Shown piece after piece: positions 24,351 through 36,179 of a stretch of 64,000 bases of DNA; the first letter of the stretch is position 1, and every line of letters starts with the position of its first letter. The notes below the pieces were generated by a model. That model made no database searches. It saw only the letters and a program-made list of their open reading frames with translations, and was not told the DNA's origin. Both the position numbers and the translations under genes were made by a program. The stretch is from contig JBBELK010000110.1 of assembly GCA_037783545.1 (NCBI GenBank), positions 186,001-250,000 of the forward strand. Direction: 5' to 3'. Origin of the DNA: Henricia sp. BOLD:AAB3569 (lineage: Eukaryota > Echinodermata > Asteroidea > Spinulosida > Echinasteridae).

Positions 24351-25540
24351 GTGCGCAATATAGAGAGTTTAGGGCATGCAAAATTTGAAGTTCGTCGGAA
24401 CATTTTTCGACCTCCAAATTTGCCGACGTTTGGACCACACTTTGACCAAATTGCCGAGCCAAACTGCGGTGCGTTAACGACAGTCCGAATGACTGAGCAT
24501 GCGCACAACTCAGGAGTACCCCAAAGAGGTGTGTACAGACAGCCACGGTTTGCGTGAGAGCAGTCAGGAAGCCTCAACCCAGTTTTTTCTAAACTTTGAA
24601 ATTTCTCTGCCATTTCCTGGCGAAAGTCTGTCAATTTTTTATGACAAGTGCGCAAAATAGAGAGTTTAGGGCATGCAAAATTTGAAGTTCGTCGGAACAT
24701 TTTTCGACCTCCAAATTTGCCGACGTTTGGACCACACTTTGACCAAATTGCCGAGCCAAACTGCGGTGCGTTAACGACAGTCCGAATGACTGAGCATGCG
24801 CACAACTCAGGAGTACCCCAAAGAGGTGTGTACAGACAGCCACGGTTTGCGTGAGAGCAGTCAGGAAGCCTCAACCCATTTTTTTCTAAACTTTGAAATT
24901 TCTCTGACATTTCCCGGCGAAAGTCTGTCAATTTTTTTAATGACAAGTGCGCAATATAGAGAGTTTAGGGCATGCAAAATTTGAAGTTCGTCGGAACATT
25001 TTTCGACCTCCAAATTTGCCGACGTTTGGACCACACTTTGACCAAATTGCCGAGCCAAACTGCGGTGCGTTAACGACAGTCCGAATGACTGAGCATGCGC
25101 ACAACTCAGGAGTACCCCAAAGAGGTGTGTACAGACAGCCACGGTTTGCGTGAGAGCAGTCAGGAAGCCTCAACCCAGTTTTTTCTAAACTTTGAAATTT
25201 CTCTGCCATTTCCTGGCGAAAGTCTGTCAATTTTTTATGACAAGTGCGCAAAATAGAGAGTTTAGGGCATGCAAAATTTGAAGTTCGTCGGAACATTTTT
25301 CGACCTCCAAATTTGCCGACGTTTGGACCACACTTTGACCAAATTGCCGAGCCAAACTGCGGTGCGTTAACGACAGTCCGAATGACTGAGCATGCGCACA
25401 ACTCAGGAGTACCCCAAAGAGGTGTGTACAGACAGCCACGGTTTGCGTGAGAGCAGTCAGGAAGCCTCAACCCAGTTTTTTCTAAACTTTGAAATTTCTC
25501 TGCCATTTCCCGGCGAAAGTCTGTCAATTTTTTATGACAA
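24351..25540. repeat. Dimeric higher-order repeat, two copies (596 bp)
   Basis: The monomers at 24,351 and 24,947 share CCTGGCG in place of CCCGGCG and are preceded by the TTTTAATG form. The monomers at 24,648 and 25,244 share GCGCAAAATAG. The unit is 596 bp because the TTTTAATG form adds two bases. The 24,648 copy additionally has CTGACATT and CCCATTTTTTT. Confidence 0.85.
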
Positions 25541-26433
25541 GTGCGCAATATAGAGAGTTTAGGGCATGCAAAATTTGAAGTTCGTCGGAACATTTTTCGA
25601 CCTCCAAATTTGCCGACGTTTGGACCACACTTTGACCAAATTGCCGAGCCAAACTGCGGTGCGTTAACGACAGTCCGAATGACTGAGCATGCGCACAACT
25701 CAGGAGTACCCCAAAGAGGTGTGTACAGACAGCATCGGTTTGCGTGAGAGCAGTCAGGAAGCCTCAACCCAGTTTTTTCTAAACTTTGAAATTTCTCTGC
25801 CATTTCCCGGCGAAAGTCTGTCAATTTTTTATGACAAGTGCGCAATATAGAGAGTTTAGGGCATGCAAAATTTGAAGTTCGTCGGAACATTTTTCGACCT
25901 CCAAATTTGCCGACGTTTGGACCACACTTTGACCAAATTGCCGAGCCAAACTGCGGTGCGTTAACGACAGTCCGAATGACTGAGCATGCGCACAACTCAG
26001 GAGTACCCCAAAGAGGTGTGTACAGACAGCCACGGTTTGCGTGAGAGCAGTCAGGAAGCCTCAACCCAGTTTTTTCTAAACTTTGAAATTTCTCTGCCAT
26101 TTCCCGGCGAAAGTCTGTCATTTTTTTATGACAAGTGCGCAATATAGAGAGTTTAGGGCATGCAAAATTTGAAGTTCGTCGGAACATTTTTCGACCTCCA
26201 AATTTGCCGACGTTTGGACCACACTTTGACCAAATTGCCGAGCCAAACTGCGGTGCGTTAACGACAGTCCGAATGACTGAGCATGCGCACAACTCAGGAG
26301 TACCCCAAAGAGGTGTGTACAGACAGCCACGGTTTGCGTGAGGGCAGTCAGGAAGCCTCAACCCAGTTTTTTCTAAACTTTGAAATTTCTCTGCCATTTC
26401 CCGGCGAAAGTATGTCAATTTTTTTAATGACAA
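25541..26433. repeat. Three linker monomers
   Basis: Markers are CAGCATCGG near 25,732, TCATTTTTTTATG near 26,118, and AGGGCAG with TATGTC and the TTTTAATG form near 26,342-26,428. No gene is present. Confidence 0.82.
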
Positions 26434-27557
26434 GTGCGCAATATAGAGAGTTTAGGGCATGCACAATTTGAAGTTCGTCGGAACATTTTTCGACCTCCAA
26501 ATTTGCCGACGTTTGGACCACACTTTGACCAAATTGCCGAGCCAAACTGCGGTGCGTTAACGACAGTCCGAATGACTGAGCATGCGCACAACTCAGGAGT
26601 ACCCCAAAGAGGTGTGTACACACAGCCACGGTTTGCGTGAGAGCAGTCAGGAAGCCTCAACCCAGTTTTTTCTAAACTTTGAAATTTCTCTGCCATTTCC
26701 CGGCGAAAGTCTGTCAATTTTTTATGACAAGTGCGCAATATAGAGAGTTTAGGGCATGCACAATTTGAAGTTCGTCGGAACATTTTTCGACCTCCAAATT
26801 TGCCGACGTTTGGACCACACTTTGACCAAATTGCCGAGCCAAACTGCGGTGCGTTAACGACAGTCCGAATGACTGAGCATGCGCACAACTCAGGAGTACC
26901 CCAAAGAGGTGTGTACAGACAGCCACGGTTTGCGTGAGAGCAGTCAGGAAGCCTAAACCCAGTTTTTTCTAAACTTTGAAATTTCTCTGCCATTTCCCGG
27001 CGAAAGTCTGTCAATTTTTTATGACAAGTGCGCAATATAGAGAGTTTAGGGCATGCAAAATTTGAAGTTCGTCGGAACATTTTTCGACCTCCAAATTTGC
27101 CGACGTTTGGACCACACTTTGACCAAATTGCCGAGCCAAACTGCGGTGCGTTAACGACAGTCCGAATGACTGAGCATGCGCACAACTCAGGAGTACCCCA
27201 AAGAGGTGTGTACAGACAGCCACGGTTTGCGTGAGAGCAGTCAGGAAGCCTCAACCCAGTTTTTTCTAAACTTTGAAATTTCTCTGCCATTTCCCGGCGA
27301 AAGTCTGTCAATTTTTTTATGACAAGTGCGCAATATAGAGAGTTTAGGGCATGCAAAATTTGAAGTTCGTCGGAACATTTTTCGACCTCCAAATTTGCCG
27401 ACGTTTGGACCACACTTTGACCAAATTGCCGAGCCAAACTGCGGTGCGTTAACGACAGTCCGAATGACTGAGCATGCGCACAACTCAGGAGTACCCCAAA
27501 GAGGTGTGTACAGACAGCCTCGGTTTGCGTGAGAGCAGTCAGGAAGCCTCAACCCAA

Positions 27558-30500
27558 TTTTTTCTAAACTTTGAAATTTCTCTGCCATTTCCCGGCGAAA
27601 GTCTGTCAATTTTTTATGACAAGTGCGCAATATAGAGAGTTTAGGGCATGCAAAATTTGAAGTTCGTCGGAACATTTTTCGACCTCCAAATTTGCCGACG
27701 TTTGGACCACACTTTGACCAAATTGCCGAGCCAAACTGCGGTGCGTTAACGACAGTCCGAATGACTGAGCATGCGCACAACTCAGGAGTACCCCAAAGAG
27801 GTGTGTACAGACAGCCACGGTTTGCGTGAGAGCAGTCAGGAAGCCTCAACCCAGTTTTTTCTAAACTTTGAAATTTCTCTGCCATTTCCCGGCGAAAGTC
27901 TGTCAATTTTTTATGACAAGTGCGCAATATAGAGAGTTTAGGGCATGCAAAATTTGAAGTTCGTCGGAACATTTTTCGACCTCCAAATTTGCCGACGTTT
28001 GGACCACACTTTGACCAAATTGCCGAGCCAAACTGCGGTCCGTTAACGACAGTCCGAATGACTGAGCATGCGCACAACTCAGGAGTACCCCAAAGAGGTG
28101 TGTACACACAGCCACGGTTTGCGTGAGAGCAGTCAGGAAGCCTCAACCCAGTTTTTTCTAAACTTTGAAATTTCTCTGCCATTTCCCGGCGAAAGTCTGT
28201 CAATTTTTTATGACAAGTGCGCAATATAGAGAGTTTAGGGCATGCACAATTTGAAGTTCGTCGGAACATTTTTCGACCTCCAAATTTGCCGACGTTTGGA
28301 CCACACTTTGACCAAATTGCCGAGCCAAACTGCGGTGCGTTAACGACAGTCCGAATGACTGAGCATGCGCACAACTCAGGAGTACCCCAAAGAGGTGTGT
28401 ACAGACAGCCACGGTTTGCGTGAGAGCAGTCAGGAAGCCTCAACCCAGTTTTTTCTAAACTTTGAAATTTCTCTGCCATTTCCCGGCGAAAGTCTGTCAA
28501 TTTTTTATGACAAGTGCGCAATATAGAGAGTTTAGGGCATGCAAAATTTGAAGTTCGTCGGAACATTTTTCGACCTCCAAATTTGCCGACGTTTGGACCA
28601 CACTTTGACCAAATTGCCGAGCCAAACTGCGGTGCGTTAACGTCATTCCGAATGACTGAGCATGCGCACAACTCAGGAGTACCCCAAAGAGGTGTGTACA
28701 GACAGCCACGGTTTGCGTGAGAGCAGTCAGGAAGCCTCAACCCAGTTTTTTCTAAACTTTGAAATTTCTCTGCCATTTCCCGGCGAAAGTCTGTCATTTT
28801 TTTATGACAAGTGCGCAATATAGAGAGTTTAGGGCATGCAAAATTTGAAGTTCGTCGGAACATTTTTCGACCTCCAAATTTGCCGACGTTTGGACCACAC
28901 TTTGACCAAATTGCCGAGCCAAACTGCGGTGCGTTAACGACAGTCCGAATGACTGAGCATGCGCACAACTCAGGAGTACCCCAAAGAGGTGTGTACAGAC
29001 AGCCACGGTTTGCGTGAGAGCAGTCAAGAAGCCTCAACCCAGTTTTTTCTAAACTTTGAAATTTCTCTGCCATTTCCCGGCGAAAGTCTGTCAATTTGTT
29101 ATGACAAGTGCGCAATATAGAGAGTTTAGGGCATGCAAAATTTGAAGTTCGTCGGAACATTTTTCGACCTCCAAATTTGCCGACGTTTGGACCACACTTT
29201 GACCAAATTGCCGAGCCAAACTGCGGTGCGTTAACGACAGTCCGAATGACTGAGCATGCGCACAACTCAGGAGTACCCCAAAGAGGTGTGTACAGACAGC
29301 CACGGTTTGCGTGAGAGCAGCAGTCAGGAAGCCTCAACCCAGTTTTTTCTAAACTTTGAAATTTCTCTGCCATTTCCCGGCGAAAGTCTGTCAATTTTTT
29401 TATGACAAGTGCGCAATATAGAGAGTTTAGGGCATGCAAAATTTGAAGTTCGTCGGAACATTTTTCGACCTCCAAATTTGCCGACGTTTGGACCACACTT
29501 TGACCAAATTGCCGAGCCAAACTGCGGTGCGTTAACGACAGTCCGAATGACTGAGCATGCGCACAACTCAGGAGTACCCCAAAGAGGTGTGTACAGACAG
29601 CCACGGTTTGCGTGAGAGCAGTCAGGAAGCCTCAACCCAGTTTTTTCTAAACTTTGAAATTTCTCTGCCATTTCCCGGCGAAAGTCTGTCAATTTTTTTA
29701 TGACAAGTGCGCAATATAGAGAGTTTAGGGCATGCAAAATTTGAAGTTCGTCGGAACATTTTTCGACCTCCAAATTTGCCGACGTTTGGACCACACTTTG
29801 ACCAAATTGCCGAGCCAAACTGCGGTGCGTTAACGACAGTCCGAATGACTGAGCATGCGCACAACTCAGGAGTACCCCAAAGAGGTGTGTACAGACAGCC
29901 TCGGTTTGCGTGAGAGCAGTCAGGAAGCCTCAACCCAATTTTTTCTAAACTTTGAAATTTCTCTGCCATTTCCCGGCGAAAGTCTGTCAATTTTTTATGA
30001 CAAGTGCGCAATATAGAGAGTTTAGGGCAGGCAAAATTTGAAGTTCGTCGGAACATTTTTCGACCTTCAAATTTGCCGACGTTTGGACCACACTTTGACC
30101 AAATTGCCGAGCCAAACTGCGGTGCGTTAACGACAGTCCGAATGACTGAGCATGCGCACAACTCAGGAGTACCCCAAAGAGGTGTGTACAGACAGCCACG
30201 GTTTGCGTGATAGCAGTCAGGAAGCCTCAACCCAGTTTTTTTCTAAACTTTGAAATTTCTCTGCCATTTCCCGGCGAAAGTCTGTCAATTTTTTATGACA
30301 AGTGCGCAATATAGAGAGTTTAGGGCATGCAAAATTTGAAGTTCGTCGGAACATTTTTCGACCTCCAAATTTGCCGACGTTTGGACCACACTTTGACCAA
30401 ATTGCCGAGCCAAACTGCGGTGCGTTAACGACAGTCCGAATGACTGAGCATGCGCACAACTCAGGAGTCCCCCAAAGAGGTGTGTACAGACAGCCACGGT

Positions 30501-33500
30501 TTGCGTGAGAGCAGTCAGGAAGCCTCAACCCAGTTTTTTCTAAACTTTGAAATTTCTCTGCCATTTCCAGGCGAAAGTCTGTCAATTTTTTATGACAAGT
30601 GCGCAATATAGAGAGTTTAGGGCATGCAAAATTTGAAGTTCGTCGGAACATTTTTCGACCTCCAAATTTGCCGACGTTTGGACCACACTTTGACCAAATT
30701 GCCGAGCCAAACTGCGGTGCGTTAACGACAGTCCGAATGACTGAGCATGCGCACAACTCAGGAGTACCCCAAAGAGGTGTGTACAGACAGCCACGGTTTG
30801 CGTGAGAGCAGTCAGGAAGCCTCAACCCAGTTTTTTCTAAACTTTGAAATTTCTCTGCCATTTCCCGGCGAAAGTCTGTCAATTTGTTATGACAAGTGCG
30901 CAATATAGAGAGTTTAGGGCATGCAAAATTTGAAGTTCGTCGGAACATTTTTCGACCTCCAAATTTGCCGACGTTTGGACCACACTTTGACCAAATTGCC
31001 GAGCCAAACTGCGGTGCGTTAACGACAGTCCGAATGACTGAGCATGCGCACAACTCAGGAGTACCCCAAAGAGGTGTGTACAGACAGCCACGGTTTGCGT
31101 GAGAGCAGCAGTCAGGAAGCCTCAACCCAGTTTTTTCTAAACTTTGAAATTTCTCTGCCATTTCCCGGCGAAAGTCTGTCAATTTTTTTATGACAAGTGC
31201 GCAATATAGAGAGTTTAGGGCATGCAAAATTTGAAGTTCGTCGGAACATTTTTCGACCTCCAAATTTGCCGACGTTTGGACCACACTTTGACCAAATTGC
31301 CGAGCCAAACTGCGGTGCGTTAACGACAGTCCGAATGACTGAGCATGCGCACAACTCAGGAGTACCCCAAAGAGGTGTGTACAGACAGCCACGGTTTGCG
31401 TGAGAGCAGTCAGGAAGCCTCAACCCAGTTTTTTCTAAACTTTGAAATTTCTCTGCCATTTCCCGGCGAAAGTCTGTCAATTTTTTATGACAAGTGCGCA
31501 ATATAGAGAGTTTAGGGCATGCAAAATTTGAAGTTCGTCGGAACATTTTTGGACCTCCAAATTTGCCGACGTTTGGACCACACTTTGACCAAATTGCCGA
31601 GCCAAACTGCGGTGCGTTAACGACAGTCCGAATGACTGAGCATGCGCACAACTCAGGAGTACCCCAAAGAGGTGTGTACAGACAGCCACGGTTTGCGTGA
31701 GAGCAGTCAGGAAGCCTCAACCCAGTTTTTTCTAAACTTTGAAATTTCTCTGCCATTTCCCGGCGAAAGTCTGTCAATTTTTTATGACAAGTGCGCAATA
31801 TAGAGAGTTTAGGGCATGCAAAATTTGAAGTTCGTCGGAACATTTTTCGACCTCCAAATTTGCCGAAGTTTGGACCACACTTTGACCAAATTGCCGAGCC
31901 AAACTGCGGTGCGTTAACGACAGTCCGAATGACTGAGCATGCGCACAACTCAGGAGTACCCCAAAGAGGTGTGTACAGACAGCCACGGTTTGCGTGAGAG
32001 CAGTCAGGAAGCCTCAACCCAGTTTTTTCTAAACTTTGAAATTTCTCTGCCATTTCCCGGCGAAAGTCTGTCAATTTTTTATGACAAGTGCGCAATATAG
32101 AGAGTTTAGGGCATGCAAAATTTGAAGTTCGTCGGAACATTTTTGGACCTCCAAATTTGCCGACGTTTGGACCACACTTTGACCAAATTGCCGAGCCAAA
32201 CTGCGGTGCGTTAACGACAGTCCGAATGACTGAGCATGCGCACAACTCAGGAGTACCCCAAAGAGGTGTGTACAGACAGCCACGGTTTGCGTGAGAGCAG
32301 TCAGGAAGCCTCAACCCATTTTTTTCTAAACTTTGAAATTTCTCTGCCATTTCCCGGCGAAAGTCTGTCAATTTTTTATGACAAGTGCGCAATATAGAGA
32401 GTTTAGGGCATGCAAAATTTGAAGTTCGTCGGAACATTTTTCGACCTCCAAATTTGCCGACGTTTGGACCACACTTTGACCAAATTGCCGAGCCAAACTG
32501 CGGTGCGTTAACGACAGTCCGAATGACTGAGCATGCGCACAACTCAGGAGTACCCCAAAGAGGTGTGTACAGACAGCCACGGTTTGCGTGAGAGCAGTCA
32601 GGAAGCCTCAACCCAGTTTTTTCTAAACTTTGAAATTTCTCTGCCATTTCCCGGCGAAAGTCTGTCAATTTTTTATGACAAGTGCGCAATATAGAGAGTT
32701 TAGGGCATGCAAAATTTGAAGTTCGTCGGAACATTTTTCGACCTCCAAATTTGCCGACGTTTGGACCACACTTTGACCAAATTGCCGAGCCAAACTGCGG
32801 TGCGTTAACGACAGTCCGAATGACTGAGCATGCGCACAACTCAGGAGTACCCCAAAGAGGTGTGTACAGACAGCCACGGTTTGCGTGAGAGCAGTCAGGA
32901 AGCCTCAACCCAGGTTTTTCTAAACTTTGAAATTTCTCTGCCATTTCCCGGCGAAAGTCTGTCAATTTTTTATGACAAGTGCGCAATATAGAGAGTTTAG
33001 GGCATGCAAAATTTGAAGTTCGTCGGAACATTTTTCGACCTCCAAATTTGCCGACGTTTGGACCACACTTTGACCAAATTGCCGAGCCAAACTGCGGTGC
33101 GTTAACGACAGTCCGAATGACTGAGCATGCGCACAACTCAGGAGTACCCCAAAGAGGTGTGTACAGACAGCCACGGTTTGCGTGAGAGCAGTCAGGAAGC
33201 CTCAACCCAGTTTTTTCTAAACTTTGAAATTTCTCTGCCATTTCCCGGCGAAAGTCTGTCATTTTTTTATGACAAGTGCGCAATATAGAGAGTTTAGGGC
33301 ATGCAAAATTTGAAGTTCGTCGGAACATTTTTCGACCTCCAAATTTGCCGACGTTTGGACCACACTTTGACCAAATTGCCGAGCCAAACTGCGGTGCGTT
33401 AACGACAGTCCGAATGACTGAGCATGCGCACAACTCAGGAGTACCCCAAAGAGGTGTGTACAGACAGCCACGGTTTGCGTGAGAGCAGTCAGGAAGCCTC

Positions 33501-34449
33501 AACCCATTTTTTTCTAAACTTTGAAATTTCTCTGCCATTTCCCGGCGAAAGTCTGTCAATTTTTTATGACAAGTGCGCAATATAGAGAGTTTAGGGCATG
33601 CAAAATTTGAAGTTCGTCGGAACATTTTTCGACCTCCAAATTTGCCGACGTTTGGACCACACTTTGACCAAATTGCCGAGCCAAACTGCGGTGCGTTAAC
33701 GACAGTCCGAATGACTGAGCATGCGCACAACTCAGGAGTACCCCAAAGAGGTGTGTACAGACAGCCACGGTTTGCGTGAGAGCAGTCAGGAAGCCTCAAC
33801 CCAGTTTTTTCTAAACTTTGAAATTTCTCTGCCATTTCCCGGCGAAAGTCTGTCAATTTTTTATGACAAGTGCGCAATATAGAGAGTTTAGGGCATGCAA
33901 AATTTGAAGTTCGTCGGAACATTTTTCGACCTCCAAATTTGCCGACGTTTGGACCACACTTTGACCAAATTGCCGAGCCAAACTGCGGTGCGTTAACGAC
34001 AGTCCGAATGACTGAGCATGCGCACAACTCAGGAGTACCCCAAAGAGGTGTGTACAGACAGCCACGGTTTGCGTGAGAGCAGTCAGGAAGCCTCAACCCA
34101 GGTTTTTCTAAACTTTGAAATTTCTCTGCCATTTCCCGGCGAAAGTCTGTCAATTTTTTATGACAAGTGCGCAATATAGAGAGTTTAGGGCATGCAAAAT
34201 TTGAAGTTCGTCGGAACATTTTTCGACCTCCAAATTTGCCGACGTTTGGACCACACTTTGACCAAATTGCCGAGCCAAACTGCGGTGCGTTAACGACAGT
34301 CCGAATGACTGAGCATGCGCACAACTCAGGAGTACCCCAAAGAGGTGTGTACAGACAGCCACGGTTTGCGTGAGAGCAGTCAGGAAGCCTCAACCCAGTT
34401 TTTTCTAAACTTTGAAATTTCTCTGCCATTTCCCGGCGAAAGTCTGTCA
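27558..34449. repeat. Apparently identical 6.9 kb duplicated core, copy 1
   Basis: This core pairs with 36,180-43,071. The left limit is an A at 27,557 (CCCAATTTT) against G in the partner; the right limit is an A at 34,450 against T in the partner. All markers checked agree, including a three-base AGC insertion near 29,320 and 31,107. Such identity in an otherwise variable array implies a very recent exchange, or an assembly that placed the same reads twice. Confidence 0.85.
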
Positions 34450-34463
34450 ATTTTTTATGACAA
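32088..34463. repeat. Four-monomer higher-order repeat, two copies (1,188 bp)
   Basis: The units are 32,088-33,275 and 33,276-34,463. Order of markers: CCCATTTTTTT in the first monomer, none in the second, CCCAGGTTT in the third, then TCATTTTTTTATG at the end of the fourth. CCCATTTTTTT recurs at 32,319 and 33,507, and CCCAGGTTT at 32,913 and 34,101, each exactly 1,188 bp apart. The second unit lacks the final TCATTTTTTTATG marker. Confidence 0.85.
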
Positions 34464-36179
34464 GTGCGCAATATAGAGAGTTTAGGGCATGCAAAATTTG
34501 AAGTTCGTCGGAACATTTTTCGACCTCCAAATTTGCCGACGTTTGGACCACACTTTGACCAAATTGCCGAGCCAAACTGCGGTGCGTTAACGACAGTCCG
34601 AATGACTGAGCATGCGCACAACTCAGGAGTACCCCAAAGAGGTGTGTACAGACAGCCACGGTTTGCGTGAGAGCAGTCAGGAAGCCTCAACCCAGTTTTT
34701 TCTAAACTTTGAAATTTCTCTGCCATTTCCCGGCGAAAGTCTGTCAATTTTTTATGACAAGTGCGCAATATAGAGAGTTTAGGGCATGCAAAATTTGAAG
34801 TTCGTCGGAACATTTTTCGACCTCCAAATTTGCCGACGTTTGGACCACACTTTGACCAAATTGCCGAGCCAAACTGCGGTCCGTTAACGACAGTCCGAAT
34901 GACTGAGCATGCGCACAACTCAGGAGTACCCCAAAGAGGTGTGTACACACAGCCACGGTTTGCGTGAGAGCAGTCAGGAAGCCTCAACCCAGTTTTTTCT
35001 AAACTTTGAAATTTCTCTGCCATTTCCCGGCGAAAGTCTGTCAATTTTTTATGACAAGTGCGCAATATAGAGAGTTTAGGGCATGCACAATTTGAAGTTC
35101 GTCGGAACATTTTTCGACCTCCAAATTTGCCGACGTTTGGACCACACTTTGACCAAATTGCCGAGCCAAACTGCGGTGCGTTAACGACAGTCCGAATGAC
35201 TGAGCATGCGCACAACTCAGGAGTACCCCAAAGAGGTGTGTACACACAGCCACGGTTTGCGTGAGAGCAGTCAGGAAGCCTCAACCCAGTTTTTTCTAAA
35301 CTTTGAAATTTCTCTGCCATTTCCCGGCGAAAGTCTGTCAATTTTTTATGACAAGTGCGCAATATAGAGAGTTTAGGGCATGCACAATTTGAAGTTCGTC
35401 GGAACATTTTTCGACCTCCAAATTTGCCGACGTTTGGACCACACTTTGACCAAATTGCCGAGCCAAACTGCGGTGCGTTAACGACAGTCCGAATGACTGA
35501 GCATGCGCACAACTCAGGAGTACCCCAAAGAGGTGTGTACAGACAGCCACGGTTTGCGTGAGAGCAGTCAGGAAGCCTAAACCCAGTTTTTTCTAAACTT
35601 TGAAATTTCTCTGCCATTTCCCGGCGAAAGTCTGTCAATTTTTTATGACAAGTGCGCAATATAGAGAGTTTAGGGCATGCAAAATTTGAAGTTCGTCGGA
35701 ACATTTTTCGACCTCCAAATTTGCCGACGTTTGGACCACACTTTGACCAAATTGCAGAGCCAAACTGCGGTGCGTTAACGACAGTCCGAATGACTGAGCA
35801 TGCGCACAACTCAGGAGTACCCCAAAGAGGTGTGTACAGACAGCCACGGTTTGCGTGAGAGCAGTCAGGAAGCCTCAACCCAGTTTTTTCTAAACTTTGA
35901 AATTTTCTGCCATTTCCCGGCGAAAGTCTGTCAATTTTTTATGACAAGTGCGCAATATAGAGAGTTTAGGGCATGCAAAATTTGAAGTTCGTCGGAACAT
36001 TTTTCGACCTCCAAATTTGCCGACGTTTGGACCACACTTTGACCAAATTGCCGAGCCAAACTGCGGTGCGTTAACGACAGTCCGAATGACTGAGCATGCG
36101 CACAACTCAGGAGTACCCCAAAGAGGTGTGTACAGACAGCCACGGTTTGCGTGAGAGCAGTCAGGAAGCCTCAACCCAG

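Larger units (their letters stand above)
26434..35057. repeat. 29-monomer higher-order unit, copy 1 (about 8.62 kb)
   Basis: This unit is followed directly by a second copy at 35,058. It opens with two GCATGCACAATTTG monomers (26,434 with TACACACAG, and 26,731 with GCCTAAACC), which recur at 35,058 and 35,355. The stretch 27,558-34,449 then matches 36,180-43,071 at a constant offset of 8,622 bp. About thirty markers agree in position and order, including GCGGTCCG, CGTCATTCCG, CAGTCAAG, AGCAGCAG, GGGCAGGC, GACCTTC, GATAGCAG, GTCCCCCAAAG, CCAGGCG, TTGGACC, CGAAGTTT and CCCAGGTTT. I found no difference in that 6,892 bp core by eye. The first 1.1 kb of each unit is more diverged. Confidence 0.9.

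Noticed and set aside
31112-35878. A 1,588-residue repeat protein on the minus strand, and similar long frames at 15,056-17,743, 20,733-23,090, 39,734-43,384 and 59,101-62,556
   Set aside because: They are the satellite read in a stop-free frame. The 99-residue period equals the monomer, starts and stops follow chance frame shifts, residue changes are unconstrained, and there is no gene structure around them.
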